A stretch of 30,679 nucleotides of DNA from a virus: IMG/VR virus record IMGVR_UViG_3300044970_000043, positions 1 through 30,679 of that record; one strand, written 5' to 3'. Of the stretch, positions 6,008 to 13,764 are shown one piece after another. The translations under genes and the position numbers were made by a program. The notes beneath the pieces are model-generated. The model did no database searches. It was not told where the DNA came from and saw nothing but the letters and a program-made list of their open reading frames with translations. How positions within the stretch are numbered: the stretch's first letter is position 1; each line of letters begins with the position of its first letter.

Positions 6008-6516
6008 TGAAGCATACCTACGGGGTTAAGAACATTCACGTTAGGGAGTGGGGAGAAGGCACTGATGTATTAATCGGTGCTTTTTGTTCTATTGCGGACA
6101 ATGTTGAGATATTCCTTGGTGGTAATCATAGAACAGACTGGGTAACTACTTATCCGTTTGGTCACATCAATAAAGAGGCATTCCCTTGGCATGGCAGAGG
6201 ACATCCAGCGACTAAGGGCAATGTGGTTATTGGGAACGATGTCTGGATAGGATCAGGCGCTACGATATTCTCAGGCGTTACTATTGGCGATGGTGCTGTT
6301 ATATCGGCTAAGTCTGTTGTGGTTAAGGACGTGCCTCCGTACTCGATTGTTGGTGGGAATCCTGCCAAAGTAGTGAAGTTACGGTTTACTGAAGACCAGA
6401 TAGAGAGACTCCTTAAAAATCCTTGGTGGGATCTACCTGAGAGCCGTATCAATGAGTTACTCCCGTTGTTGTGTTCAAGTAACGTAGAGGATTTAATTGC
6501 AGCCATTAACGCTTAA
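6007..6516 (+). CDS. CatB-like hexapeptide-repeat acetyltransferase
   Basis: 169 residues. Left-handed beta-helix hexapeptides are visible at about 73-108 (VVIGNDVWIGSGATIFSGVT, IGDGAVISAKSVV). The xenobiotic acetyltransferase loop GGNHRTDWVTTYPF at 38-51 contains the probable catalytic His41, and PPYSIVGGNPAKVVKLRF then WWD close the domain as in CatB/VatD proteins. It is short at the N-terminus compared with typical CatB enzymes (about 210 residues). In this place it is more likely to acetylate a sugar than to give drug resistance: it is directly followed by a methyltransferase and a glycosyltransferase. Start overlaps the previous stop by one base. Confidence 0.85.
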   Translation: MKHTYGVKNIHVREWGEGTDVLIGAFCSIADNVEIFLGGNHRTDWVTTYPFGHINKEAFPWHGRGHPATKGNVVIGNDVWIGSGATIFSGVTIGDGAVISAKSVVVKDVPPYSIVGGNPAKVVKLRFTEDQIERLLKNPWWDLPESRINELLPLLCSSNVEDLIAAINA

Positions 6517-7027
6517 TTTAGGCTCCGGTAAAGACTGGAGAGAGGATTGTCTAAACTCAGACATACAGGCTAGGGTTAAACCTGATTGGGTATGCGACAT
6601 ATCTAAGGTTCAATGGGGTGAGCTAGTAGAAACCCGATTCGGACAGATCAAGATTAAGCCTGAGATGTTTGAAAAAATCGTCGCAAATGACGTTTTAGAG
6701 CATATTCCTGATTTAATTAGTGCCATGAGGAACTGCCGAGACTTACTTAAAGTCGGTGGTGAGTTCGTTATATCTGTGCCGTATGAGCTAAGTCTAGGTG
6801 CATGGCAAGATCCTACGCACGTACGTGCTTTTAATGAGAATAGCTGGTTGTACTATACCGAGTGGTGCTGGTATTTAGGATGGGAATCTGGCTTTAGGTT
6901 GGCAGAGCTTCAGTTTAAGCTGTCTGAATTAGGATCAGAAATGTCTGAGAAGGGCGCTTCTGATGAGGAAATCCTTAGAACTCCACGAGCTGTAGACTCA
7001 ATGAAGGTGACATTGTGCAAGCTATAG
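6497..7027 (+). CDS. Class I SAM-dependent methyltransferase
   Basis: 176 residues from TTG 6497, which has GAGG at 6487-6490; the gene overlaps the acetyltransferase by 20 bases. Rossmann signs: LNLGSGK at 5-11 (SAM motif I), NDVLEHI at 64-70 (the Methyltransf_11-type post-II motif), LLKVGGEFVISVPYE at 83-97, and DPTHVRAFNENSW at 105-117. The family members with DPTHVR often lie in polysaccharide or phage cargo clusters. Substrate unknown; O-methylation of a sugar is suggested by its neighbours. The short length means few substrate-recognition elements. Confidence 0.8.
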   Translation: MQPLTLNLGSGKDWREDCLNSDIQARVKPDWVCDISKVQWGELVETRFGQIKIKPEMFEKIVANDVLEHIPDLISAMRNCRDLLKVGGEFVISVPYELSLGAWQDPTHVRAFNENSWLYYTEWCWYLGWESGFRLAELQFKLSELGSEMSEKGASDEEILRTPRAVDSMKVTLCKL

Positions 7028-7728
7028 TTATCTGTACGGTAAAGAACCCCGGCGTAACGATATTGCTTGAAAGCATTAGAGTTTATGCGCCTACGATGCC
7101 TGTATATCTATTTGGCAACAGCTTAGAGCTTTGGCATAAGGCTAAGAGTATCCTGCCTAACTTGGTCTGGAGGCCGAATCAGGCTACTAACTTTGGCGAT
7201 GCTTACAATACGGCAATAGATTATGCCTTTGAGCATGGACGTTATAAATCAGTAATTGTCTCTAACGACGATGTTGTTATAACACCTAGTGCCATAGATG
7301 TGATGAAGAATGATTCGGAAATTCTGGAATCAAACGGCGTAAATGTCGGATTCTTGGGAGCCAGATCGGATTATGTGTTACCAGACCAGAACATTAGGTT
7401 TCCAGTAGAGGAAGATGAGCGAGTCGGATTAAAGTGGGAAAGCGAGTTCTACATTAAGCCCACAGGAGTCATAGCACCAATATTTGCTACCATTAGCAAG
7501 AAGGCATGGGACGCGGCTAAGTTCCCTAGCACGAATTGGTATTCCGATAATATAATATGCCATGACCTGCAAAAAGCAGGGTTTGAGCATTTCGTATCAA
7601 GGGCTTATGTTCATCACGCAGGAAGCCAGACAGTAGGAACAGACTTTGAGAAATGCCATGAAGAACCACGAGAGTGGATAAAGGCTAACAGGCCGGACGT
7701 ATACGAGGTGTTTTATGGCAACTCTTGA
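7015..7728 (+). CDS. GT-A-fold glycosyltransferase (family 2-like)
   Basis: 237 residues from GTG 7015, overlapping the methyltransferase by 13 bases. N-terminal strand AIVICTVKNPGVTILLESI starts the nucleotide-sugar domain. NDD at 84-86 (VIVSNDDVVITPSA) fits the DXD metal/sugar-nucleotide motif, a WYSDNIICHDLQKAG segment at about 175-189 fits the acceptor-side acidic motif, and YVHHAGSQT has the late histidines. No membrane segments, so it acts in the cytoplasm. Possible acceptors: phage DNA bases, a virion protein, or host surface polysaccharide precursors. The coupled acetyl- and methyltransferases favour a decorated sugar. Confidence 0.75.
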   Translation: MQAIVICTVKNPGVTILLESIRVYAPTMPVYLFGNSLELWHKAKSILPNLVWRPNQATNFGDAYNTAIDYAFEHGRYKSVIVSNDDVVITPSAIDVMKNDSEILESNGVNVGFLGARSDYVLPDQNIRFPVEEDERVGLKWESEFYIKPTGVIAPIFATISKKAWDAAKFPSTNWYSDNIICHDLQKAGFEHFVSRAYVHHAGSQTVGTDFEKCHEEPREWIKANRPDVYEVFYGNS

Positions 7729-8809
7729 AGAAACGCTAAGGAAGCTAGGGTTAGCAACTGCTAGGGGTGCTCCGCAGTTAGCTACTGGTTTTGTCGATTT
7801 AGCGGCTTTGCCATTTACTATGACTGGGATGTTAAGACCAGAGGAGGCAGTAGGATCAACAGCTTACCTAACGTCTAAAGGTTTGTTGCCACCAGAGCAA
7901 AAAGGTTTACTAGGAGAAACAACAGAGCTTGTTTCTAGTGCGCTTAATCCAGCTTCATTGGCTAAGGGTGGGTTAATGGTAGCAGCTCCAACTGTTTATC
8001 ATGGAACTGCTCATTTATTCCAGCCAACAGCCAAAAATTTACTTGGTGAGTTTAATCCTACAAAAATAGGGACTGGAGAAGGCAACCAAATGTATGCTTA
8101 TGGTCATTATTTGGGTGGTGCAAAAGAAACTGGAAAAAAATATCAAAAAGACATTTCTTCTGATTACTTTTCTACACCTAGTGGTGAATTGTTTTCCCCA
8201 AGAAACTTGCAGCATTTAAATGTTAAAGTATTAGCAAATAGAAATCAAATTGATGAGGCAATTGCTAAAGCAAAAGAAATATCAAGTGGAACATCACCAT
8301 CAGCAGGGTTAGCAAAGCAAGATCTGCAATTGCTAGAGCAAATGAAGCAAAAAGGTGGTTTACAGCCACATCAAGGATATTTATATACAGTTGATCTTCC
8401 TGATTCAAGCGTCAGAAGAATGTTGGATTACGATAAAGAATTAAAGGATCAACCTAAACGCATTAGAAATTTAGCAACAAAGTATGGCGTAGATCTAAAC
8501 GATATTGGATTTGATTTGATTCAGAAGATTGGTAACAATGCCAAAGGTTCTGAGATTATGCGAAACGCAGGAATTCCCGGAGTAAAGTATTTGGATGAGG
8601 GAAGCCGAGGTAACTTTAAAGCTCAAACTACATACAAAGGTCAACCTTACGGTGATGTGATTAGTTTTAAAACAAAAGGTCAGTTAGACGATTACATTGC
8701 AGAAAAAGTCAAAGAAGGTTTTGGAGTTAAAACATTCCCGCAGACAAGCAATTACGTTGTATTCCCAAAGAACGAAGGATTGCTGACCATTAAGAGTCGC
8801 AATCAGTAA
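7715..8809 (+). CDS. ADP-ribosyltransferase-like (polyvalent-protein type) effector candidate
   Basis: 364 residues. The N-terminal 90 residues are alanine/leucine rich (GAPQLATGFVDLAALPF). From 93 a PARP-like motif set appears: VYHGT at 94-98 (His96), IGTGEGNQ at 118-125, and YAYGHYLGGAKETGKKYQ at 127-144 (Tyr132), comparable to the HGT and YGxGxYFA..A..Y signatures of ART/PARP folds. Later GYLYTVDLPD, AGIPGVKYLDEGSRG at 285-299 and NYVVFPKN complete the block as I know it from large phage polyvalent proteins. Here it stands alone, just upstream of the terminase genes. The third catalytic acidic residue is not clear. The DNA is markedly AT-rich against its neighbours. Transfer activity is a hypothesis. 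Confidence 0.6.
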   Translation: MATLEETLRKLGLATARGAPQLATGFVDLAALPFTMTGMLRPEEAVGSTAYLTSKGLLPPEQKGLLGETTELVSSALNPASLAKGGLMVAAPTVYHGTAHLFQPTAKNLLGEFNPTKIGTGEGNQMYAYGHYLGGAKETGKKYQKDISSDYFSTPSGELFSPRNLQHLNVKVLANRNQIDEAIAKAKEISSGTSPSAGLAKQDLQLLEQMKQKGGLQPHQGYLYTVDLPDSSVRRMLDYDKELKDQPKRIRNLATKYGVDLNDIGFDLIQKIGNNAKGSEIMRNAGIPGVKYLDEGSRGNFKAQTTYKGQPYGDVISFKTKGQLDDYIAEKVKEGFGVKTFPQTSNYVVFPKNEGLLTIKSRNQ

Positions 8810-8838
8810 CCGCATGACATCCAAAGGATAATGCAATT

Positions 8839-9138
8839 ATGGAAACAGATAACGATTTTAAAACGCCAGAAATCGGCAAAGGACTAGCAGGGCCGGGTAG
8901 ACCTAAGGGTATGCCTAACAAGGCTACAGGCATCGTAAGAGAGGCTATAGCTAACCTACTAGAGCGCAATGCTCCTAACATGGATAGATGGCTTAATGAG
9001 GTAGCTGATAAGGATCCTCATAAGGCATTGGACATTATCCAGAAGCTATCTGAGTACCATATCCCTAAGCTGGCTAGGACTGAGGTAACAGGACTTGATG
9101 GCGCACCTCAGCAGCACGTGGTTACATGGCAGAAGTAA
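8839..9138 (+). CDS. Terminase small subunit candidate (DUF5681-like)
   Basis: 99 residues; AAAGGA at 8823-8828 precedes ATG 8839 with longish spacing. The segment AGPGRPKGMPNKATG at 17-31 is the glycine/proline/lysine opening of DUF5681-type proteins, and IPKLARTEVTG near the end is typical of small terminase-like proteins. It would bind the phage packaging site and recruit the large subunit. The large-subunit gene starts 13 bases before this gene ends, which is the usual arrangement. Lack of a clear helix-turn-helix keeps the confidence moderate. Confidence 0.7.
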   Translation: METDNDFKTPEIGKGLAGPGRPKGMPNKATGIVREAIANLLERNAPNMDRWLNEVADKDPHKALDIIQKLSEYHIPKLARTEVTGLDGAPQQHVVTWQK

Positions 9139-10385
9139 TCGAGATCCCTTATAAGCCAAGGGAACATCAACTGGCTTTGCATGAGGCGTTAGACAATAAC
9201 CGCTTCGTTGTTGGAGTTATGCACAGGCGGTTCGGCAAGACTGTTGCAGCTATTAACCATATCATCAAACGTGCTATTGAATGCCCATTAGAGGAGCCAA
9301 GGTACGCCTATGTAGCACCAACCTACACACAAGCCAAGCGTATTGCTTTCGATTACTTAGTTAAGTACACAAGGCCATTAGGGGCTAAGGTTAATATTTC
9401 TGAGCTTCGGGTAGATTTCTGGGGACGTAGGATCTCCATTCATGGCGCTGATAATCCGGACTCACTGCGAGGCGGTTACTACGATGGAGTTGTGCTAGAT
9501 GAGGTTGGTGACATGAACCCGAAGGTATGGAACGAGGTTCTTCGTCCTGCTCTGGCTGATCGTCTTGGTTGGGCATTGATGATTGGAACGCCAAAGGGCA
9601 ACAATCATTTTAAAGGATTGCGCGATAGAGCGAGGGAAGCTGAAGATTGGGAGCTAGTTGAGTTCAAAGCCTCTGAAACCAATATTATTCCTGAGAAGGA
9701 ACTGTGGGCTACCCGTAGTGAAATTGGCGAAGACAAGTATTTTCAGGAGTTTGAATGCAGCTTCTCAAGCCCCGTGGAAGGGAGCTATTTTGGGCAGATT
9801 ATTAACGATCTCGAAGCCAAGTCTAGGATCACGACTATTGACCGGGATGATCTTTGCCGGTCTTTTGTTGCTTGGGATCTTGGTATGGGTGACTCTACTT
9901 GTCTATGGGTGGCTCAGTTGGCTGGCAAAGAAGTTAGGCTTATCGACTGCATCGAGAATCACGGAGTCGGTCTGGACTGGTATGTATCATGGCTCAGGGA
10001 AAACAAGTACGAAGGCTTTGCACAGATACTCCCGCACGATGTGGAGGTAAGGGAGCTAGGCACTGGTAAGAGCCGTAAGGAGGTTCTTAACGAGGCTGGC
10101 TTAGAGATAACTGTTGCGCCTAGATTGTCTGTGGCTGACGGCATTCAGGCTGTCAGGCGCTTGCTCCCACGTTGCTGGTTTGACCACAAGACTAAGGATG
10201 GACTAGACGCTATACGCAACTATCGTAGGGAATATAACGAGAAGCAGAAGGTTTTCTACGATAAGCCTTTGCACGACTGGTCTAGCCATTACTCAGATGC
10301 CTTCAGATACCTAGCAATAGGGCTTGACGAGAGCGACAGTTCGTGGTCTTCAGACTTGCCTATTAACGCAAAATGGGTTGTATAA
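9126..10385 (+). CDS. Terminase large subunit (ATPase-nuclease)
   Basis: 419 residues. ATPase: adenine-binding REHQ at 12-15, Walker A HRRFGKT at 33-39, Walker B GVVLDE at 121-126, coupling motif IGTPKG at 153-158. Nuclease: first metal aspartate in VAWDLGMGDS at 248-257, then LPHDVEVRELGTGKS, and a late acidic segment HDWSSHYSDAFRYLA that matches the third RNase H-like motif. It pumps DNA into proheads and cuts concatemers. Length is at the short end of the family but all motifs are present. Start ATG overlaps the small subunit with no strong Shine-Dalgarno, so translation is probably coupled. Confidence 0.95.
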   Translation: MAEVIEIPYKPREHQLALHEALDNNRFVVGVMHRRFGKTVAAINHIIKRAIECPLEEPRYAYVAPTYTQAKRIAFDYLVKYTRPLGAKVNISELRVDFWGRRISIHGADNPDSLRGGYYDGVVLDEVGDMNPKVWNEVLRPALADRLGWALMIGTPKGNNHFKGLRDRAREAEDWELVEFKASETNIIPEKELWATRSEIGEDKYFQEFECSFSSPVEGSYFGQIINDLEAKSRITTIDRDDLCRSFVAWDLGMGDSTCLWVAQLAGKEVRLIDCIENHGVGLDWYVSWLRENKYEGFAQILPHDVEVRELGTGKSRKEVLNEAGLEITVAPRLSVADGIQAVRRLLPRCWFDHKTKDGLDAIRNYRREYNEKQKVFYDKPLHDWSSHYSDAFRYLAIGLDESDSSWSSDLPINAKWVV

Positions 10386-10386
10386 T
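10356..10386 (+). promoter_or_regulatory. Weak promoter candidate before the portal gene
   Basis: TATAAT at 10381-10386 overlaps the terminase stop codon, with TTGCCT at 10356-10361 as a possible -35 (19-base spacer). It lies 27 bases upstream of the portal start. The -10 is perfect but the spacing is long, and such hexamers also occur by chance inside genes here. Confidence 0.25.
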
Positions 10387-10412
10387 AAGCAAAATTCCTG
10401 TAAGGGCTTGCT

Positions 10413-12515
10413 ATGAAGATGGATGAAGGCCAGATCAAAGGCATTATTGAATCCGAGATAGATGACTCTATCGGATACATTGAGACAGAAACCGTTGAGG
10501 AGCGTCGTAAGGCGCTTGATTACTATCTCCGCAATCCGTATGGTAACGAGGTAGAAGGTCGCAGCCAGATCGTCACTGGCGAGGTAGCTGAGGCTATCGA
10601 TGGTGCATTGCCACAACTTATCCGTGTCTTTACGACAACAGAGGATATTGTCTATTTTGAGCCTAAGACTGCTGAAGATGAGGAGTCTGCTAAACAGGCT
10701 ACTGACTACTGCAATTGGGTGTTCTACCGTGAGAACGAAGGTCTACTGATCCTGCATAACTGGTTTAAGGATGCCCTGCTTGAGAAGGTTGGTATCGTTA
10801 AGTCGTATTGGGATGCCAAAGAAGATGTTATTAAAGAGAAATACCAGAGCCTGACTGAAGATGAATTGGTCATGCTGTTGTCTGACGAGTCTCTTACTGT
10901 TGTAAGCCAGAAGGTCGAGATGATCCCTGCTGGTATGGATATGATGGGTATGCCGATAATGGCTCCATCGTATGACGTTACGGTCAAGCGGACAAACAAG
11001 AGTGGTTCTGTACGGATTGAGAACGTACCTCCGGAGGAGTTCCTGATTTCCAAGGCGGCTAGGACAATCGAGGACTCCCCTTTTGTAGCTCATCGCAAGC
11101 TCATGCAGCGGTCAGAATTGATTGCAATGGGCTACGACAAAGACATCGTAAATGAGCTACCTTCTTATGACGATCTAAGTTTCTCTGCCGAGCGTGTTGC
11201 TCGTTTTGATAACGGAGAACAGCCAGATCAGACTCAGTCCCTTGACCATTCTATGCAGACGGTTGAGGTATACGAGTGCTATATACGCATTGACGAGAAT
11301 GATGACGGTATCGCTGAGTTGCGTAGGATTGTTTATTGCGGATCGGAAATACTAGAAGATGAAGACTGCGACTATGTTCCATTCCATAGCATCTGCCCTA
11401 TCCCAATTCCGCACAAGTTCTTCGGTCAGTCTCTGGCAGATAGGACTATGGACATCCAGCTTATCAAGTCCACTATTACTCGTCAGTCTCTCGATAATCT
11501 CTACCTAACGAATAACAATCGGGTTGGCGCTGTTGATGGTCAGGTGAACTTGGATGACCTGCTTAACGCTACTCCCGGCGGTATTGTCCGTCTGAAGAAT
11601 CCTAACGCTCTGGTTCCATTGCAGGTTCAGTCTACCTTTGGTCAGGCTATGCCAATGCTGGAGTACATGGATGCGGTACAGGCCAAGCGTACTGGTGTTA
11701 GTGACGCGCAACAAGGTCTTGATCCAGACATTCTGTCTAACGTAACAGCGGCTGCGGTTGCTGCAATGATGAAGTCTAACTCTGGCAAGCTGGAGTTGAT
11801 TGCCCGTATCTTTGCTGAGACAGGCGTTAAGAGTCTGTTTAGAGGCATTCTGCATCTGTTGGGCAAGTATCAGGATAAGCCTAAGATTGTCCGTATGAGA
11901 GGCAAGTACGTGCAGTTTGATCCTCGTACATGGGCTAATGAGTACGATGTATCCGTTAATGTTGGTCTGGGTTCAGGTGACCGGGATCAGAAGCTAACGA
12001 TGCTTCAGATGGTTCTTGCCAAGCAAGAGCAGATCATCCAGACCTATGGCCCATCTAATCCGCTTGTTTCTGTCGGTCAATACCGTAACACGTTAGCAAA
12101 GTTCATTGAGGCTGCTGGTTTCAAGGATGCTAATGCTTTCATGAACGAGATTACTCCTGAGATGGATGCTCAGTTGTCTCAGCCACAGCCACCAGCGCCA
12201 GATCAACAGGCAGAAGTGGCGCAGTTGTTGGCGCAGGTAGAGCGTGAGAAGACACAGGCTAAGGCGCAGATTGATGCTGCTAAGTTGGATCTTGAGCGTC
12301 AGAACCTAGAGGCTGAATATACTCGTAAGGGTATAGAGATGCAGATGAAGAACCAGAAGGATCAGGCTGACATTCGCATTAAAGAAGCTCAGTTAGCAGT
12401 TCAGCAATTGCAAGCGGTATTGGCAATGGACTTGGCTGATGAAGATAGCCGTAACCGTCAGGCTGAGATTGTCTTGAAGGCTATTAAAGAGCTAGGGAGT
12501 CTGACTGGTGGATAA
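10413..12515 (+). CDS. Portal protein (P22-type, large)
   Basis: 700 residues; AAGGG at 10402-10406 precedes ATG 10413. It matches the P22-like portal class in size and layout: VEGRSQIVTGEVAEAIDGAL near the start, NVPPEEFLISKAA with EDSPFVAHRKLM in the middle, then CPIPIPHKFFGQSLADRTMD and TRQSLDNLYLTNNNRVG for the crown/wing and clip region. The last 110 residues are a glutamine/alanine-rich coiled coil (QAEVAQLLAQVEREKTQAKA...), corresponding to the barrel helix. It forms the dodecameric ring at the capsid vertex through which DNA enters and leaves. It follows terminase directly, as in most tailed phages. Confidence 0.93.
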   Translation: MKMDEGQIKGIIESEIDDSIGYIETETVEERRKALDYYLRNPYGNEVEGRSQIVTGEVAEAIDGALPQLIRVFTTTEDIVYFEPKTAEDEESAKQATDYCNWVFYRENEGLLILHNWFKDALLEKVGIVKSYWDAKEDVIKEKYQSLTEDELVMLLSDESLTVVSQKVEMIPAGMDMMGMPIMAPSYDVTVKRTNKSGSVRIENVPPEEFLISKAARTIEDSPFVAHRKLMQRSELIAMGYDKDIVNELPSYDDLSFSAERVARFDNGEQPDQTQSLDHSMQTVEVYECYIRIDENDDGIAELRRIVYCGSEILEDEDCDYVPFHSICPIPIPHKFFGQSLADRTMDIQLIKSTITRQSLDNLYLTNNNRVGAVDGQVNLDDLLNATPGGIVRLKNPNALVPLQVQSTFGQAMPMLEYMDAVQAKRTGVSDAQQGLDPDILSNVTAAAVAAMMKSNSGKLELIARIFAETGVKSLFRGILHLLGKYQDKPKIVRMRGKYVQFDPRTWANEYDVSVNVGLGSGDRDQKLTMLQMVLAKQEQIIQTYGPSNPLVSVGQYRNTLAKFIEAAGFKDANAFMNEITPEMDAQLSQPQPPAPDQQAEVAQLLAQVEREKTQAKAQIDAAKLDLERQNLEAEYTRKGIEMQMKNQKDQADIRIKEAQLAVQQLQAVLAMDLADEDSRNRQAEIVLKAIKELGSLTGG

Positions 12516-12738
12516 GGCACAGTGGGCGCTTAACCTACTTAGAGAGCCAATGTTCCAAGAGATGATGGAAGATCTCAGAGGAACTGAGCTTAATAAAATC
12601 GTAAGTAGTAACTATGGGGAGATAGAGATCCGTGAAGAAGCTTACGCACGTATTAGAGTACTGGAATCAATTGAAGCTCACATTGAAAGCATGGCTGCTC
12701 AAAAGATGATGGACGAAAAAAGGATTAAGATTTTGTAA
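12508..12738 (+). CDS. Small helical protein between portal and scaffold
   Basis: 76 residues from GTG 12508, overlapping the portal stop by 8 bases; AGGGAG at 12494-12499 is well placed. The chain is charged and helical: EPMFQEMMEDLRGTELNKIV, REEAYARIRVLESIEAHIES, then a lysine-rich end. No cysteine or membrane segment. The position between portal and scaffold suggests a head-assembly helper. The family is one I have seen beside P22-type portals but cannot name. Confidence 0.65.
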   Translation: MDKAQWALNLLREPMFQEMMEDLRGTELNKIVSSNYGEIEIREEAYARIRVLESIEAHIESMAAQKMMDEKRIKIL

Positions 12739-12740
12739 CC

Positions 12741-12765
12741 CGAATCGGGCGGTTCCCGATATAAT
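12741..12765 (+). promoter_or_regulatory. Hairpin with overlapping TATAAT before the scaffold gene
   Basis: ATCGGG (12744-12749) pairs with CCCGAT (12755-12760) across a CGGTT loop; a competing dyad CCGA/TCGG lies immediately before it. TATAAT occupies 12760-12765, but no reasonable -35 is found at 16-19 bases. A weak T-rich tail follows. It may be a partial terminator or an RNA control element for scaffold/capsid output, or a promoter needing an activator. AGGAA at 12768-12772 is the ribosome site of the next gene. Confidence 0.35.
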
Positions 12766-12781
12766 TTAGGAAACAACATAC

Positions 12782-13753
12782 ATGAGCGATACTCCAAACA
12801 CGACTCCTGAGGGAAGTGGAGAGTTGACGGTAGAAGGTGCAGCTAACGCTTTCTTGAGCATGATGAATCGAGAAGATGGCTCCGAACAGGAACAACCAGA
12901 ATCCGCTTCAGAAGCTAACGAAAGCGAGGCCGAATCTGATGAGTCTTATGACGAGTCAGAGGTAGAACAAGAAGATGACGATGGTGAGCAAGAGGAACCT
13001 CAGAAGTATCGTGTCAAAGCCGCTGGCGAAGACAAAGAGGTAACCCTTGATGAGCTTATCAAGTCTTATCAACTTGGCACTGATTACACCAAGAAATCGC
13101 AAGCCGTAGCTGAGGAACGCAAGGCGGTTGAGGCCGAACGTCATGCAGTTCAAGAAGCCAAGGCATTGCGCGATCAATACGCGCAGCAGTTGGGGATCAT
13201 CGAGCAGATGTTGAACCAGCCGCAACAAGCAGAGGATTTGGATTACCTGAAAGAGACTGATCCTATCGGTTATGCCGTAAAGGTCGCAGAATTGTCTCAG
13301 AAGGAAAAGCAGTTAGCACAGGTTCGCGCTCAACGAGAGATGATCTCTCAGCAGCAAGAATATGACAGGCAGCAACAGATGAAGCAAATGATAGCCGCTG
13401 AATCTGAGAAGCTAGTTGCTGTGTTACCTGAGTTTGCTGATCCGTCTAAGGGCGAAGTAATCCGTAAGGACATTCGCACATACGGTAAGCAGATGGGATT
13501 CTCTGATGAAGAACTGGCTAACGTATTTGATTCACGAGCCGTTCTGACGTTATACAAGGCGATGCAGTACGACAAGTTACAGTCTGCAAAGCCGGGGATT
13601 ACTAAGAAGGTTGCAGAAGCTCCGAAGGCTATCAAGCCGGGAGTATCTAAGCCGAAAGATAGTAATTCTGAGGAAATTAGGAAACTAAAGTCACGGGCTA
13701 AATCCACTGGTAGTGTTAGGGATGCAGCTAATGTGTTTGAACGCTTTTTATAA
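12782..13753 (+). CDS. Scaffolding protein candidate
   Basis: 323 residues. Residues 38-75 are extremely acidic (SEANESEAESDESYDESEVE), followed by a long helical, glutamine- and alanine-rich section (KKSQAVAEERKAVEAERHAV, SQKEKQLAQVRAQREMISQQ) and a basic C-terminus with VRDAANVFERFL. This acidic-coil-basic layout and its place directly before the major capsid gene are characteristic of internal scaffolds, where the basic tail binds capsid protein. No fold can be assigned by motif since scaffolds diverge fast. Confidence 0.8.
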   Translation: MSDTPNTTPEGSGELTVEGAANAFLSMMNREDGSEQEQPESASEANESEAESDESYDESEVEQEDDDGEQEEPQKYRVKAAGEDKEVTLDELIKSYQLGTDYTKKSQAVAEERKAVEAERHAVQEAKALRDQYAQQLGIIEQMLNQPQQAEDLDYLKETDPIGYAVKVAELSQKEKQLAQVRAQREMISQQQEYDRQQQMKQMIAAESEKLVAVLPEFADPSKGEVIRKDIRTYGKQMGFSDEELANVFDSRAVLTLYKAMQYDKLQSAKPGITKKVAEAPKAIKPGVSKPKDSNSEEIRKLKSRAKSTGSVRDAANVFERFL

Positions 13754-13764
13754 AGGATTGAATC

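Noticed and set aside
6007-6516. Chloramphenicol or streptogramin resistance gene
   Set aside because: CatB-like fold is clear, but context with methyl- and glycosyltransferases and the short N-terminus favour a sugar or other substrate; resistance cannot be claimed.
9658-10050. 130-codon + strand frame within the large terminase
   Set aside because: Lies wholly inside the terminase nuclease domain in another frame, with no start signal and no known motif.
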